DNA of 13,954 nt from an uncultured Chromatiaceae bacterium (lineage in GTDB: Bacteria; Pseudomonadota; Gammaproteobacteria; Enterobacterales; Alteromonadaceae): the NCBI GenBank assembly GCA_946481195.1, contig CAMLNG010000041.1, positions 1 to 13,954 of the forward strand, written 5' to 3'. The notes under the pieces are model-generated. The model ran no database searches, was not told the DNA's origin, and was given only the letters and a program-made list of their open reading frames with translations. How positions within the stretch are numbered: the first letter of the stretch is position 1; each line of letters begins with the position of its first letter. Position numbers and translations under genes: made by a program. Of the stretch, positions 6,844 through 13,954 are shown one piece after another.

Positions 6844-6858
6844 ATTCAGTCGGACCAA
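6830..6858 (-). promoter_or_regulatory. Candidate sigma-70 promoter of the channel gene
   Basis: On the minus strand TTGGTC (6853-6858) is followed after exactly 17 nt by TATGCT (6830-6835), with TG one base before it (extended -10, TGTTATGCT). Transcription would begin near 6823, giving a leader of about 25 nt that lacks the 5' arm of the masking hairpin. Hexamer matches are partial, so the call is tentative. Confidence 0.35.
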
Positions 6859-6876
6859 GAGCGCGGGTGTTGTTTC

Positions 6877-7818
6877 TCAAGGAGTCCGCGCCAGCGCCTG
6901 GTCCAGTGTTACTTTATCCGGCGGCTGGCAACCGGCTTTGGCGATATTCAGGCTGGCGGCCAGGCAGGCGCGTTTTAATGCGGTCTGACATAAGGATAAA
7001 TCTAATGTCGCCAGAGATTGATTCGTCGGGTGTAACGTCAATAACTGCACCAGCAGATTAGCAAAAAAAGTATCGCCGGCACCGACGGTGTCGATGAACA
7101 CTTCCGGCTTGATCACGGCTTGTGAAAGGGTCTGCGTGCCCAGATACAGTGTGGCTCCATCGGCACCGCAGGTCAGCGCCAACAGGGCCTCCGGCGCCAG
7201 GGCACGGATTTTACTGACGGCACTTTGCAGATCGAGCGCCGGGTAGAGTGCGCCAAGGTCTTCATCACTGGCTTTGATATAGTCGGCAAGCGTCAGCACT
7301 TGTTCAATCACAGCGCGATAAGCCACAACATCGCTGACAAATTGCAAACGCACATTGATATCGATGCTAAGACGGATCCCCCGTTGTTTCGCCGCCTGCA
7401 ATACCGGGATTAATTTCGCGGCATCCTGTGGTTCCAACGCCAGCGAGCCGGTGTGCAAAATACGACAGTCTGCCGGTAGTGCGGCAATCAGCTGCTCAGC
7501 GCTGTAATCGCGATCAGCAATCCCCTGTCGATACAGGCTGTAGCTGGGCTGGCCCTGTGCGTCAATCCGGACAAATGCCAAAGAACTGGGTGCTGTGGAA
7601 GCCTGTGGAAATCCGGCGCTGACACCGCGGCTTTGCAATAGCTGGCGGAAAGCATCGCCAAAAGCGTCTGAGGATAACGGCGACAGGTAGCTGACCGGCA
7701 CTTGCTGCAAAGCACAGGCGATGGCCAGATTTAATGGCGAACCACCGGTTTTCGCGACAAAACGGCCGTCTGCTTCGTTGAAAATATCAATAACGTTCTC
7801 GCCAATCACCGCAATCAT
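6877..7818 (-). CDS. PfkB-family sugar kinase, probably fructokinase
   Basis: This 313-residue cytoplasmic kinase of the ribokinase/PfkB family most likely phosphorylates fructose or a related sugar with ATP. It opens with MIAVIGENVIDIF, and the N-terminal sugar-site signature GGSPLNLAIA is at 25-34. DINVR near 153-157 is typical of the fructokinase branch. The C-terminal PfkB signature DTVGAGDTF (243-251) includes the anion-hole GAGD and catalytic base D249. Length is normal for the family. GAGGAG lies 7-8 nt before the ATG. No sugar transporter, hydrolase or LacI-type repressor is adjacent, so the substrate cannot be fixed by context; other PfkB substrates such as 2-keto-3-deoxygluconate remain possible. 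It lies upstream of the channel gene on the same strand. Confidence 0.9.
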   Translation of the reverse strand: MIAVIGENVIDIFNEADGRFVAKTGGSPLNLAIACALQQVPVSYLSPLSSDAFGDAFRQLLQSRGVSAGFPQASTAPSSLAFVRIDAQGQPSYSLYRQGIADRDYSAEQLIAALPADCRILHTGSLALEPQDAAKLIPVLQAAKQRGIRLSIDINVRLQFVSDVVAYRAVIEQVLTLADYIKASDEDLGALYPALDLQSAVSKIRALAPEALLALTCGADGATLYLGTQTLSQAVIKPEVFIDTVGAGDTFFANLLVQLLTLHPTNQSLATLDLSLCQTALKRACLAASLNIAKAGCQPPDKVTLDQALARTP

Positions 7819-7885
7819 GTTGTTCTCCTCAGGCTTTTCTCTGTCGCAGCTTAATTAATCACACATTGTTATTAAAGGGGCGCCG

Positions 7886-7897
7886 GAAAATATTTTC
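7886..7897. repeat. 12-bp perfect palindrome GAAAATATTTTC
   Basis: The palindrome sits in the divergent intergenic region, about 70 nt before the sugar-kinase start and about 180 nt before the + strand 113-residue gene. It could be an operator, but AT-rich palindromes of this size also arise by chance. No regulator gene is nearby. Confidence 0.3.
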
Positions 7898-7945
7898 GCT
7901 GCTTTTATTGCTCTGGCTCGTGCGCTTATGTCGCTGCAGAGTTTT

Positions 7946-7974
7946 TTGCCATCTAACTTACTGAAAAATAAAAA
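7946..7974 (+). promoter_or_regulatory. Candidate sigma-70 promoter for the 113-residue gene
   Basis: TTGCCA (7946-7951), a 17-nt AT-rich spacer and TAAAAA (7969-7974) make an acceptable -35/-10 pair, in the most AT-rich stretch of this intergenic region. The expected transcript start near 7981 leaves a leader of about 93 nt before the ATG at 8074. Confidence 0.4.
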
Positions 7975-8073
7975 TATAGCGAACAACTCTATTTGCCGGG
8001 AGGCTTTTACCCTCAAGTTTAACGGCCTGACTCCGATACAGCAGTATCAGCAGTACAAGTAAGGACCAACATC

Positions 8074-8415
8074 ATGACCGAGCATCTTCGTTTACAACGT
8101 ATCCGCGACATCGGTTTCCGCTTACAGGAGCTGCAATTAATCCGGGTACAGGCTGGTGCTTCTTATGCAGTGTCCACGCTGAATTTTCTGTTCCAACTCT
8201 ATCGTTTACCAAAACCAGCAGGCCTGACTCTTGAGCAGGCGCTGACCCGGCTTGGTACAGCGGTCATCGCTAAACATCAATTACCTTATGCCCGCCTCAG
8301 CGTCGATGGCGTGCTGCAGTTTTTCAGCCAGCGTTTTCAGGTCAGCCACAGTGCGCTGCAACATCCCAGCTATCGCCGTCGTGACCGTCAGTCGGTCATG
8401 CAGGCACAAATCTGA
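8074..8415 (+). CDS. Hypothetical protein, 113 residues
   Basis: I do not recognise this protein. It has no signal peptide and no membrane helix. The N-terminal part (MTEHLRLQRIRDIGFRLQEL) looks helical and amphipathic. The middle (about 28-90) is mixed, with NFLFQLYRLP and VLQFFSQRFQ patches, and the tail is basic (YRRRDRQS). TAAGGA at 8060-8065 gives a well-placed ribosome site before the ATG, and a plausible promoter lies upstream. The third-position bias and amino-acid make-up resemble the neighbouring genes, which supports real coding. It lies 49 nt before the exported binding-protein gene on the same strand and may be cotranscribed with it. A role cannot be assigned. Confidence 0.65.
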   Translation: MTEHLRLQRIRDIGFRLQELQLIRVQAGASYAVSTLNFLFQLYRLPKPAGLTLEQALTRLGTAVIAKHQLPYARLSVDGVLQFFSQRFQVSHSALQHPSYRRRDRQSVMQAQI

Positions 8416-8464
8416 CTGGTCAGCGGGCGTCTATCGGCGTAGACTGCTGAAAAAAACAACAGGG

Positions 8465-9247
8465 ATGCATACCGTGCGCGGTAACAGAGTGATGTGCGGC
8501 CTGATTTCTTTCGGGCTGTTGTGGAGTACAACAGTTAGTGCCGCTGAACAAATCCTGACGGCGGTCGACGGCGCTTTTATTACACCCCCTGCAATTATCC
8601 GCGCTAAAGATCCACAGCAGCAGTCTGGTTATCTCATCGATATCTATCGCGAGCTGAGCCGGCAACTGGGTATGCAACTGCAATTAAAATCTTTTGACCG
8701 CGCCGCCATTGCCGGCGCTTTACTCAAAAGCGAAGCTGATATTTATTGCCGCGCCAACCCTGCCTGGTACCCGGAACCCTTATTACGCTGGAGTCCGCCC
8801 CTATTTGAATACGCCGATTTGCTGCTGAGTGAACAACCCCTGCCGGACTTGACCGCGTTAAGTAGCATGGCAGCTAAGATCGCAACAGTATCGGGCTACA
8901 AGTATCCGCAACTGGAACCACTGTTTCGCAAAAATGAGTTAAAAAGGCAGGATTATTTGTCCCCGGAGGCTGCGGCTGCAGCATTTTTGGCCGGTAAGGC
9001 GGACGCGGTGGTGATGTCGGAAGTTGAAGCACATTACTGGTTGCCGGTGAACCGTTTACAACAGCGTGAATTGGCACATTATCAGGTGCATTGTGTTTAT
9101 TCACCACGCTTAAGACCATTACAACGCCAGCTGCTGGACAACTATATCAATAGCCGTGCCAGCCAGGGCGAGTTTAAAGCGTTATTGCAGAAATACAGCT
9201 GGCAGCTTACGGTGAAGCAAGCTGCCAGCAAAGGTCTAAAGCACTAA
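8465..9247 (+). CDS. Periplasmic SBP_bac_3-type solute-binding protein without a permease
   Basis: This exported protein of about 260 residues resembles the amino-acid-binding (SBP_bac_3) fold. An N-terminal signal peptide with core VMCGLISFGLLWSTTV ends at SAA before EQILTAV. The mature part has family-like stretches: QSGYLIDIYRELSRQLGMQL, ALLKSEADIY, RWSPPLFEYADLLLS, KIATVSGYKYPQL and AFLAGKADAVVMSE. It is shorter and more divergent than classical ABC receptors, as often seen in orphan gammaproteobacterial homologues. The start is uncertain. The ATG at 8465 has its AGGG directly abutting; GTG 8474 has AGGG nine bases upstream; ATG 8492 would shorten the signal peptide. An in-frame ATG at 8252 lies inside the previous gene and is rejected. 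No ABC membrane or ATPase gene is adjacent. The 3' end overlaps the convergent efflux gene by 12 nt. Confidence 0.85.
   Translation: MHTVRGNRVMCGLISFGLLWSTTVSAAEQILTAVDGAFITPPAIIRAKDPQQQSGYLIDIYRELSRQLGMQLQLKSFDRAAIAGALLKSEADIYCRANPAWYPEPLLRWSPPLFEYADLLLSEQPLPDLTALSSMAAKIATVSGYKYPQLEPLFRKNELKRQDYLSPEAAAAAFLAGKADAVVMSEVEAHYWLPVNRLQQRELAHYQVHCVYSPRLRPLQRQLLDNYINSRASQGEFKALLQKYSWQLTVKQAASKGLKH
9198..9229 (-). terminator. Perfect 11-bp inverted repeat past the efflux operon stop, candidate terminator
   Basis: GCTGGCAGCTT (9198-9208) and AAGCTGCCAGC (9219-9229) are perfect complements around a 10-nt loop. On the minus strand the hairpin begins 7 nt after the outer-membrane gene's stop and is followed by TGTATTTCTG, only a weak T tract. 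It lies inside the coding sequence of the convergent binding protein. It is the only strong hairpin available to end the efflux operon transcript; because of the poor T tract, it may instead protect the 3' end. Confidence 0.45.
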
Positions 9248-10594
9248 TCCGGCGGCGAATTGCTGATACAGGCCAACTACATGCTGATAGTTGGCGAGGC
9301 TTAGCCGGGCTTCCTGATCTCTGGCACTGAGTAACTCCCGTTCAGCATCCAGCAATTGCAGAAAATCAGCCATACCACTTTGATAACGCAATTGCGTCAA
9401 CCGCACGGCCTCGCTACTTGCCGCGAGCTGTTGCTGTTGTAACAGCTGTGCCCGACGGCCCTGATTGTAAGTATCCAGACTGCCTTTAAGATCCCGGATC
9501 ACATCAAACACCTGGGCGCGGTATTGCTGCAGCGCCACTTCTGCACCCGCGGTGCTGGCGTCGATGCGATCTGCTACTGACATCGGGTCCGCCGCTGGCA
9601 GGCTCAGGCTCGGCGCCAGGCTCCAGCTTTGTTGATCGCTGCCGGTTTTAACACTGCCAAGCGAAACAAAACCAAGAAAACCCTGCAGCGACAGCTGCGG
9701 ATACCAGGCGGCTTTATCAATAGCGAGCTGCGTATGCGCTTTGGCGAGCTGTCGTTCGGCAATCGCCAGATCTGGCCGTTTCGCCAGTACATCCTGCCAC
9801 TGCGCCAGCGCCAGTGGCTGACTGAATTGCGGCAGGCTGCGTTTGGTAAGCCTCACCTCTGTTTGTGCCGTCAGCGCGGCAAGCACCAGCTGCGCCTGCG
9901 ACTGCTGCAGATAGAGTGCCGGCAAGCCGGCTTCGACCTGATAAATCTGCGCCTGTAACCGGGTCAGTTCCAGTGCAGAAGCGCTACCGGCATCGAGCTG
10001 CGCCTGCACTATACCGCGGGTTTTTGCCAGGTTGGCGAGGTTGGCATGTGCCACATCAATTTGTAGCTGTGCCCCCAGCCAGTCGCCATAATGCCTGGCC
10101 ACCTGCGTCAACACGGCCAGTTGCAGTTCCTGCAGACGCAATACCGCGATGTCACTGTCTTGCTGCGCCGCCTGCTCAGCCAGCGCGACCGCACCGGATA
10201 AATCCAGTTGCCAGGCGACACTGACGCCTTGCTGATAGCGGCTCGACACCACTGCGTTTTTGCCTTGCTGTGAACGTTCCATGCCTGCGGTTGCGGTCAC
10301 CTGCGGCAAATCATTATCAGCCGCATCACTTTGCAGTGCGGCATACCGTTTGACGTTGGCACTGGCAGCCAGCAGGCTGGCGTTTTGCGTGCCGGCCTGC
10401 TGTAACAGCGTCATCAGTTGCGGGTCGTGCAGTTGTTGCCACCAGTCAGCCGGTGTTGCTACCAGCTGATATGTTGCCGGCAACGGCTGCTCAGCGGTCA
10501 GCTGCTTTGGTGCCTGATACTGGCTGCTGACGCAGCCACCGAGGCTCAGGCTGAGCAGCAGGGCAATAGCCGATGGTCGAAACAAGTTAGTCAT
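9236..10594 (-). CDS. Outer-membrane efflux lipoprotein (OprM/OprN/NodT family)
   Basis: This 452-residue TolC-like outer-membrane channel is the exit duct of the tripartite pump encoded upstream. A lipoprotein signal (FRPSAIALLLSLSLGGC) gives acylated C21. Two OEP repeats (about 55-240 and 255-445) show the expected alternation of long helical segments, for example VLRLQELQLAVLTQVARHYGDW, trimmed in text here to its start, and KRPDLAIAERQLAKAHTQL. AWYPQLSLQG and the C-terminal YQSGMADFLQLLDAERELL are family hallmarks. The ATG lies inside the last codons of the RND pump gene (8-nt overlap, ATGACTAA), with GGGGTG upstream as ribosome site, so translation is probably coupled. The length is slightly below the ~470 typical of OprM but not truncated. 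Confidence 0.94.
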   Translation of the reverse strand: MTNLFRPSAIALLLSLSLGGCVSSQYQAPKQLTAEQPLPATYQLVATPADWWQQLHDPQLMTLLQQAGTQNASLLAASANVKRYAALQSDAADNDLPQVTATAGMERSQQGKNAVVSSRYQQGVSVAWQLDLSGAVALAEQAAQQDSDIAVLRLQELQLAVLTQVARHYGDWLGAQLQIDVAHANLANLAKTRGIVQAQLDAGSASALELTRLQAQIYQVEAGLPALYLQQSQAQLVLAALTAQTEVRLTKRSLPQFSQPLALAQWQDVLAKRPDLAIAERQLAKAHTQLAIDKAAWYPQLSLQGFLGFVSLGSVKTGSDQQSWSLAPSLSLPAADPMSVADRIDASTAGAEVALQQYRAQVFDVIRDLKGSLDTYNQGRRAQLLQQQQLAASSEAVRLTQLRYQSGMADFLQLLDAERELLSARDQEARLSLANYQHVVGLYQQFAAGLVL

Positions 10595-13500
10595 GAGTCA
10601 CCCCGATATGCACAGGCAGGTTGGTTTCTTCGGTATTTTTTGCCGGTTTGTTGCCGGCCAGCATGGTGTAGAACAATGGTGTCAGCAGCAGGCCAAAGAA
10701 GGTCACGCCAATCATGCCAGCAAACACCGCCACGCCCATGGCCTGACGCATTTCGGCACCTGCACCGCTACTGAATACCAGTGGCACCACGCCCATTACA
10801 AAGGCAATCGACGTCATCAGAATTGGCCGTAACCGTAAACGCGCCGCTTCCTGCACTGCCTGCAGCGCAGTCATGCCATGCTGTTGTTTTTCCCGGGCGA
10901 ACTCGACAATCAGGATAGCGTTTTTGGTCGCTAAACCCACCAATACAATCAAGCCAATTTGCGTGAAGATGTTGTTGTCACCACCAAAGATCCAAACGCC
11001 AATCATCGCGGACAACAGCGTCATCGGCACAATCAGCAGGATCGCAAGTGGTAAACGCAGGCTTTCATACAAGGCGGCGAGCACCATGAAGACCAACAAC
11101 AACACCAACGGGAATACCAGATATTCAGCATGACCGGCCAGAATTTGCTGATAAGTCAGCTCAGTCCACTCATAGCTGATGCCTGGTGGCAAAGTCTCGG
11201 CCAGAATTTTTTCAATAGCCGCCCGCGCTTCACCACTGCTGTAGCCCGGCGCTGGCCCACCGTTAATTTCTGCGGTCGTAAAGCCGTTGTAATGCATGAC
11301 GCGGTCCGGGCCTGCGCTATGGTTGACGTTAACAAAACTGCCGATCGGTACCAGTTCACCATGCTGGTTATTCACTTTCAGATTGGCAATTTGCGCCGGA
11401 TCTTGCCGGAAGGCTTCATCTGCCTGCACATTGACCTGATAAGTGCGGCCAAACTGGTTAAAGTCGTTGGCATAAGTACCGCCCAAATAACCCTGCAGTG
11501 TTGCAAACAGATCATCTAACGACACACCCTGCGCTTTGGCTTTGACCCGGTCGACATCCAAATCCAGCTGCGGCACATTAACCTGATAACCCGAGAATAC
11601 GCCGGCCAGTTCCGGTGTTTGCCAGGCTTTCATCTGCACCGCCATCGTGACTTTAAACAGCTCTTCATACCCAAGGTTGGCTTTGTCTTCCAGCTGCAGG
11701 CGGAAACCGCCGATAGTGCCAAGGCCTTGCACCGGTGGTGGTGGGAAGATGGCGATAAAGGCGTCCTGAATACCGGCAAACTGGGCGTTTAAGTCGGCAG
11801 CAATAGCGCCGGCGGACAACGATGGGTCTTGCCGTTCACTGAAGTCTTTCAGCGGTGTAAATACAATGCCGGCGTTCGGACTATTGGTAAAACCATTGAT
11901 CGACAAGCCAGGGAAGGCGACAGAGTGCGCTACACCAGGATGTTTCAATGCAATCTCTGACATCTGCTTAATCACAGCTTCAGTACGCTCCAGCGAGGCA
12001 GCGTCCGGCAACTGGGCAAAAGCCACCAGATATTGTTTGTCTTGTTGTGGCACATAACCGGTTGGTGTATTGGCAAAAATACCGCCGGTAAGACCGAGCA
12101 AACCGAGATACAACACGCCGGTCAGGCCACCAAAACGGATGATTTTGCTGACGGCTTTACCGTAACGCTCGCTGCCACGGGCAAACAACCGGTTAAATGG
12201 CTTGAACACCAGACGACCAAATAACTTGTCGAGCAGCACTGTCAGTTTATCCGGTGCGGCACCATGTGGTTTTAACAGCAGCGCAGCTAAAGCCGGGCTT
12301 AACGTCAGCGAGTTCAGTGCGGAAATCACCGTCGAAATGGTAATAGTCAACGCAAACTGTTTATAGAACTGGCCGGTCAGACCGGTCATAAAGGCCGTTG
12401 GTACAAACACAGCAGCCAGCACCAGCGTGGTGGCAATAATCGGGCCTGTGACTTCTTTCATCGCCTGCTGTGTGGCGGCGAGTGGTGACAAACCGGCTTC
12501 GATATTGCGCTCGACGTTTTCCACCACAACGATGGCGTCGTCAACGACAATACCAATCGCCAGCACCAGACCAAATAAGCTCAGCGCGTTCAGTGAAAAA
12601 CCAAACAGGTGCATAAAGGCAAAAGTACCAATCAGCGACACCGGCACAGCCACCAGCGGGATGATGGACGCGCGCCAGGTTTGCAGGAACAGCACCACCA
12701 CCAGCACGACCAGTAAAATGGCTTCAAACAGCGTTTTGACCACAGCTTCAATCGAGCCGCGCACAAACACCGTCGGGTCGTAAACGATGTCGTAACTCAG
12801 ACCTTGCGGGAAATTCTGCGCAAGTTCGGCCATCCGGGCGCGCACATCGTCTGAGATTTGGATCGCATTGGAGCCAGACGCCTGAAACACCGGAATAGCA
12901 ATGGCGTCTTTGTTATCCAGCAGCGATCGCAGCGCATAAGAACTGGCACCGAGCTCCAGTCTTGCCACATCTTTGAGATAACTCAGCTCGCCGTTGGCGC
13001 CGGTTTTGATAATGATATTGCCGAATTCCTCAGTGGAGGTCAGCCGGCCTTTGACGTTGATCAGGAGTTGAAAATCACTGCTGCCGGAAGGCTGCGCACC
13101 TAAACTGCCGGCGGCGGCTTGTTGGTTCTGCTCGCGAATCGCATTGACAATTTGCGGCGGCGTGAGGCCAAGCGCAGCAACTTTATTCGGGTCTAACCAG
13201 ACGCGCATGCTGTATTCGCTGGCACCAAACAACCGCACAGCACCGACACCTTCAATCCGGGCCAGTTCGTCTTTGATGTTTTGCGCGGCATAGTTGGACA
13301 GATACAACATGTCATAGCGGTCATCCGGCGAGGTTAAATGCACCACCATGGTTAAATCCGGCGAGGATTTTTCGGTGACAATACCAAGCCGCTGCACTTC
13401 CTGCGGTAAACGCGGTTTGGCGCGGTCAACCCGGGCTTGCACCTGTGACTGCGCTTTGTCGACATCGCTGCCGATGGCAAAAGTGATGGTCAGGGTCATG

Positions 13501-13763
13501 CGGCCGTCACTGGTGGCCTGCGAGGACATATACAGCATGTTTTCCACGCCGTTGATTTCCTGCTCCAGCGGGCTTGCGACTGTGTCTGCGATGACTTTCG
13601 GGTTGGCGCCCGGATAAGTGGCGGTGACGACCACAGTAGGCGGCACCACTTCCGGGTATTCAGTGATCGGCAATTGCCAGACCGCAATGGCGCCGCTGAT
13701 CACAAACAGCAGCGACAACACAGCGGCAAATATGGGCCGGCGTAAAAAATAATTCGATAACAT
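10587..13763 (-). CDS. mexF: RND multidrug efflux pump inner-membrane subunit, MexF-like (HAE1 family)
   Basis: This 1058-residue proton-driven drug exporter trimer subunit matches MexF more than AcrB/MexB. YPEVVPPTVVV follows the first helix where AcrB has YPTIAPP, and TWRASIIPLVAVPVSLIGTF and IFPPPPVQGLGTIGGF are characteristic. Both six-helix membrane halves are present, with large periplasmic loops at about 30-340 and 565-875. The proton-relay residues are D408-D409 in GIVVDDAIVVVENVERN and K947 in GLATKNAILIVEF. The ATG has AGGGG nine bases upstream and lies 14 nt after the adaptor stop; the outer-membrane gene overlaps its 3' end. Homologous MexEF-OprN systems export chloramphenicol, quinolones and trimethoprim; the real substrate here is unknown. 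The symbol denotes the subfamily, not proven orthology. No regulator is visible before the window ends. Confidence 0.95.
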   Translation of the reverse strand: MLSNYFLRRPIFAAVLSLLFVISGAIAVWQLPITEYPEVVPPTVVVTATYPGANPKVIADTVASPLEQEINGVENMLYMSSQATSDGRMTLTITFAIGSDVDKAQSQVQARVDRAKPRLPQEVQRLGIVTEKSSPDLTMVVHLTSPDDRYDMLYLSNYAAQNIKDELARIEGVGAVRLFGASEYSMRVWLDPNKVAALGLTPPQIVNAIREQNQQAAAGSLGAQPSGSSDFQLLINVKGRLTSTEEFGNIIIKTGANGELSYLKDVARLELGASSYALRSLLDNKDAIAIPVFQASGSNAIQISDDVRARMAELAQNFPQGLSYDIVYDPTVFVRGSIEAVVKTLFEAILLVVLVVVLFLQTWRASIIPLVAVPVSLIGTFAFMHLFGFSLNALSLFGLVLAIGIVVDDAIVVVENVERNIEAGLSPLAATQQAMKEVTGPIIATTLVLAAVFVPTAFMTGLTGQFYKQFALTITISTVISALNSLTLSPALAALLLKPHGAAPDKLTVLLDKLFGRLVFKPFNRLFARGSERYGKAVSKIIRFGGLTGVLYLGLLGLTGGIFANTPTGYVPQQDKQYLVAFAQLPDAASLERTEAVIKQMSEIALKHPGVAHSVAFPGLSINGFTNSPNAGIVFTPLKDFSERQDPSLSAGAIAADLNAQFAGIQDAFIAIFPPPPVQGLGTIGGFRLQLEDKANLGYEELFKVTMAVQMKAWQTPELAGVFSGYQVNVPQLDLDVDRVKAKAQGVSLDDLFATLQGYLGGTYANDFNQFGRTYQVNVQADEAFRQDPAQIANLKVNNQHGELVPIGSFVNVNHSAGPDRVMHYNGFTTAEINGGPAPGYSSGEARAAIEKILAETLPPGISYEWTELTYQQILAGHAEYLVFPLVLLLVFMVLAALYESLRLPLAILLIVPMTLLSAMIGVWIFGGDNNIFTQIGLIVLVGLATKNAILIVEFAREKQQHGMTALQAVQEAARLRLRPILMTSIAFVMGVVPLVFSSGAGAEMRQAMGVAVFAGMIGVTFFGLLLTPLFYTMLAGNKPAKNTEETNLPVHIGVTHD

Positions 13764-13777
13764 AGATAGTGCCCCTG

Positions 13778-13954
13778 TTATTGGCCGGCGCCGCTCACGC
13801 TGCCGGAAGTGGCCGCCGGTTGTTGCGCGATGCGAAAGGGTTGTTGTTCACTGGCAAGCGCGGCCAGCTGTTGCGGTGTCGCCATTTCGACGCGGTTCGG
13901 TTCAATCACGATCCCCGGCCGCACCCGTTGCAGGCCATTGACGACCACTTGTTC
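13778..13954 (-). CDS. RND efflux periplasmic adaptor (membrane fusion protein), C-terminal end only
   Basis: The minus-strand frame is open from the window edge to a TAA at 13778-13780, giving 58 residues. It begins EQVVVNGLQRVRPGIVIEP, the conserved membrane-proximal end of AcrA/MexE-type adaptors (VVVxGLQRVRPG). A low-complexity Gln/Ala/Gly/Ser tail ending SGAGQ follows. It stops 14 nt before the RND pump ATG, so it is the first or an early gene of the same operon. The signal peptide, lipoyl and hairpin domains lie outside the window. The start is not visible. Confidence 0.9.
   Translation of the reverse strand, partial: EQVVVNGLQRVRPGIVIEPNRVEMATPQQLAALASEQQPFRIAQQPAATSGSVSGAGQ

Noticed and set aside
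8420..8450. Hairpin TCAGC-GTCTA/TAGAC-GCTGA followed by AAAAAAA
   Set aside because: The run after the stem is A on the + strand and no A run precedes it, so it is not a terminator on either strand; the short interrupted stem is weak evidence for any other element.
8252..8464. 71-residue N-terminal extension of the binding protein
   Set aside because: It lies in a second frame within the 113-residue gene and would bury the signal peptide inside the protein.
1..13954. Mobile elements, CRISPR arrays, tRNA or rRNA genes
   Set aside because: I saw no transposase or integrase, no regularly spaced repeats and no RNA gene signatures; apart from the intergenic elements listed, the window is ordinary chromosomal coding sequence.

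Overview
The window looks like chromosomal DNA of a gammaproteobacterium, most likely an Alteromonadales/Rheinheimera-Alishewanella type. That placement is inference from protein style, moderate-to-high GC and a dense signalling repertoire; no rRNA or other marker gene is present. Nothing in it looks like a phage, an insertion sequence or a CRISPR array. There are nine protein genes with both ends visible in the window or their starts resolvable, plus two cut by the window edges.

Region 1 (1-4353, + strand) is a c-di-GMP signalling cluster. It holds the C-terminal part of a hybrid sensor kinase (receiver plus Hpt), then a PleD-like receiver-GGDEF diguanylate cyclase whose start codon overlaps the kinase stop (TGATG), then a membrane sensor with PAS-like, GGDEF and EAL domains. 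The simplest reading is a phosphorelay that feeds c-di-GMP synthesis, with a bifunctional synthase/hydrolase beside it.

Region 2 (4354-6438) starts with a 322-base gap that holds a minus-strand intrinsic terminator without an annotated gene, a triple CAAGGA repeat and several PhoB-box-like TGTCA elements. It is followed by a PhoD-type alkaline phosphatase with a twin-arginine signal and a lipobox, then a hairpin terminator.

Region 3 (6429-7818, - strand) holds a two-helix potassium channel and, upstream of it, a PfkB-family sugar kinase (fructokinase-like). The channel leader contains an inverted repeat that covers its Shine-Dalgarno sequence, and a candidate internal promoter.

Region 4 (7819-9247, + strand) holds a 113-residue protein I do not recognise and a small exported protein of the SBP_bac_3 (amino-acid-binding) fold, with no permease genes nearby.

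Region 5 (9236-13954, - strand) is a tripartite RND efflux operon of the MexEF-OprN type: adaptor (3' end only), MexF-like inner-membrane pump and outer-membrane lipoprotein. The genes are tightly packed (14-nt gap, then 8-nt overlap). The last gene converges on and overlaps the binding-protein gene by 12 nt, and a perfect 11-bp inverted repeat sits just past its stop.
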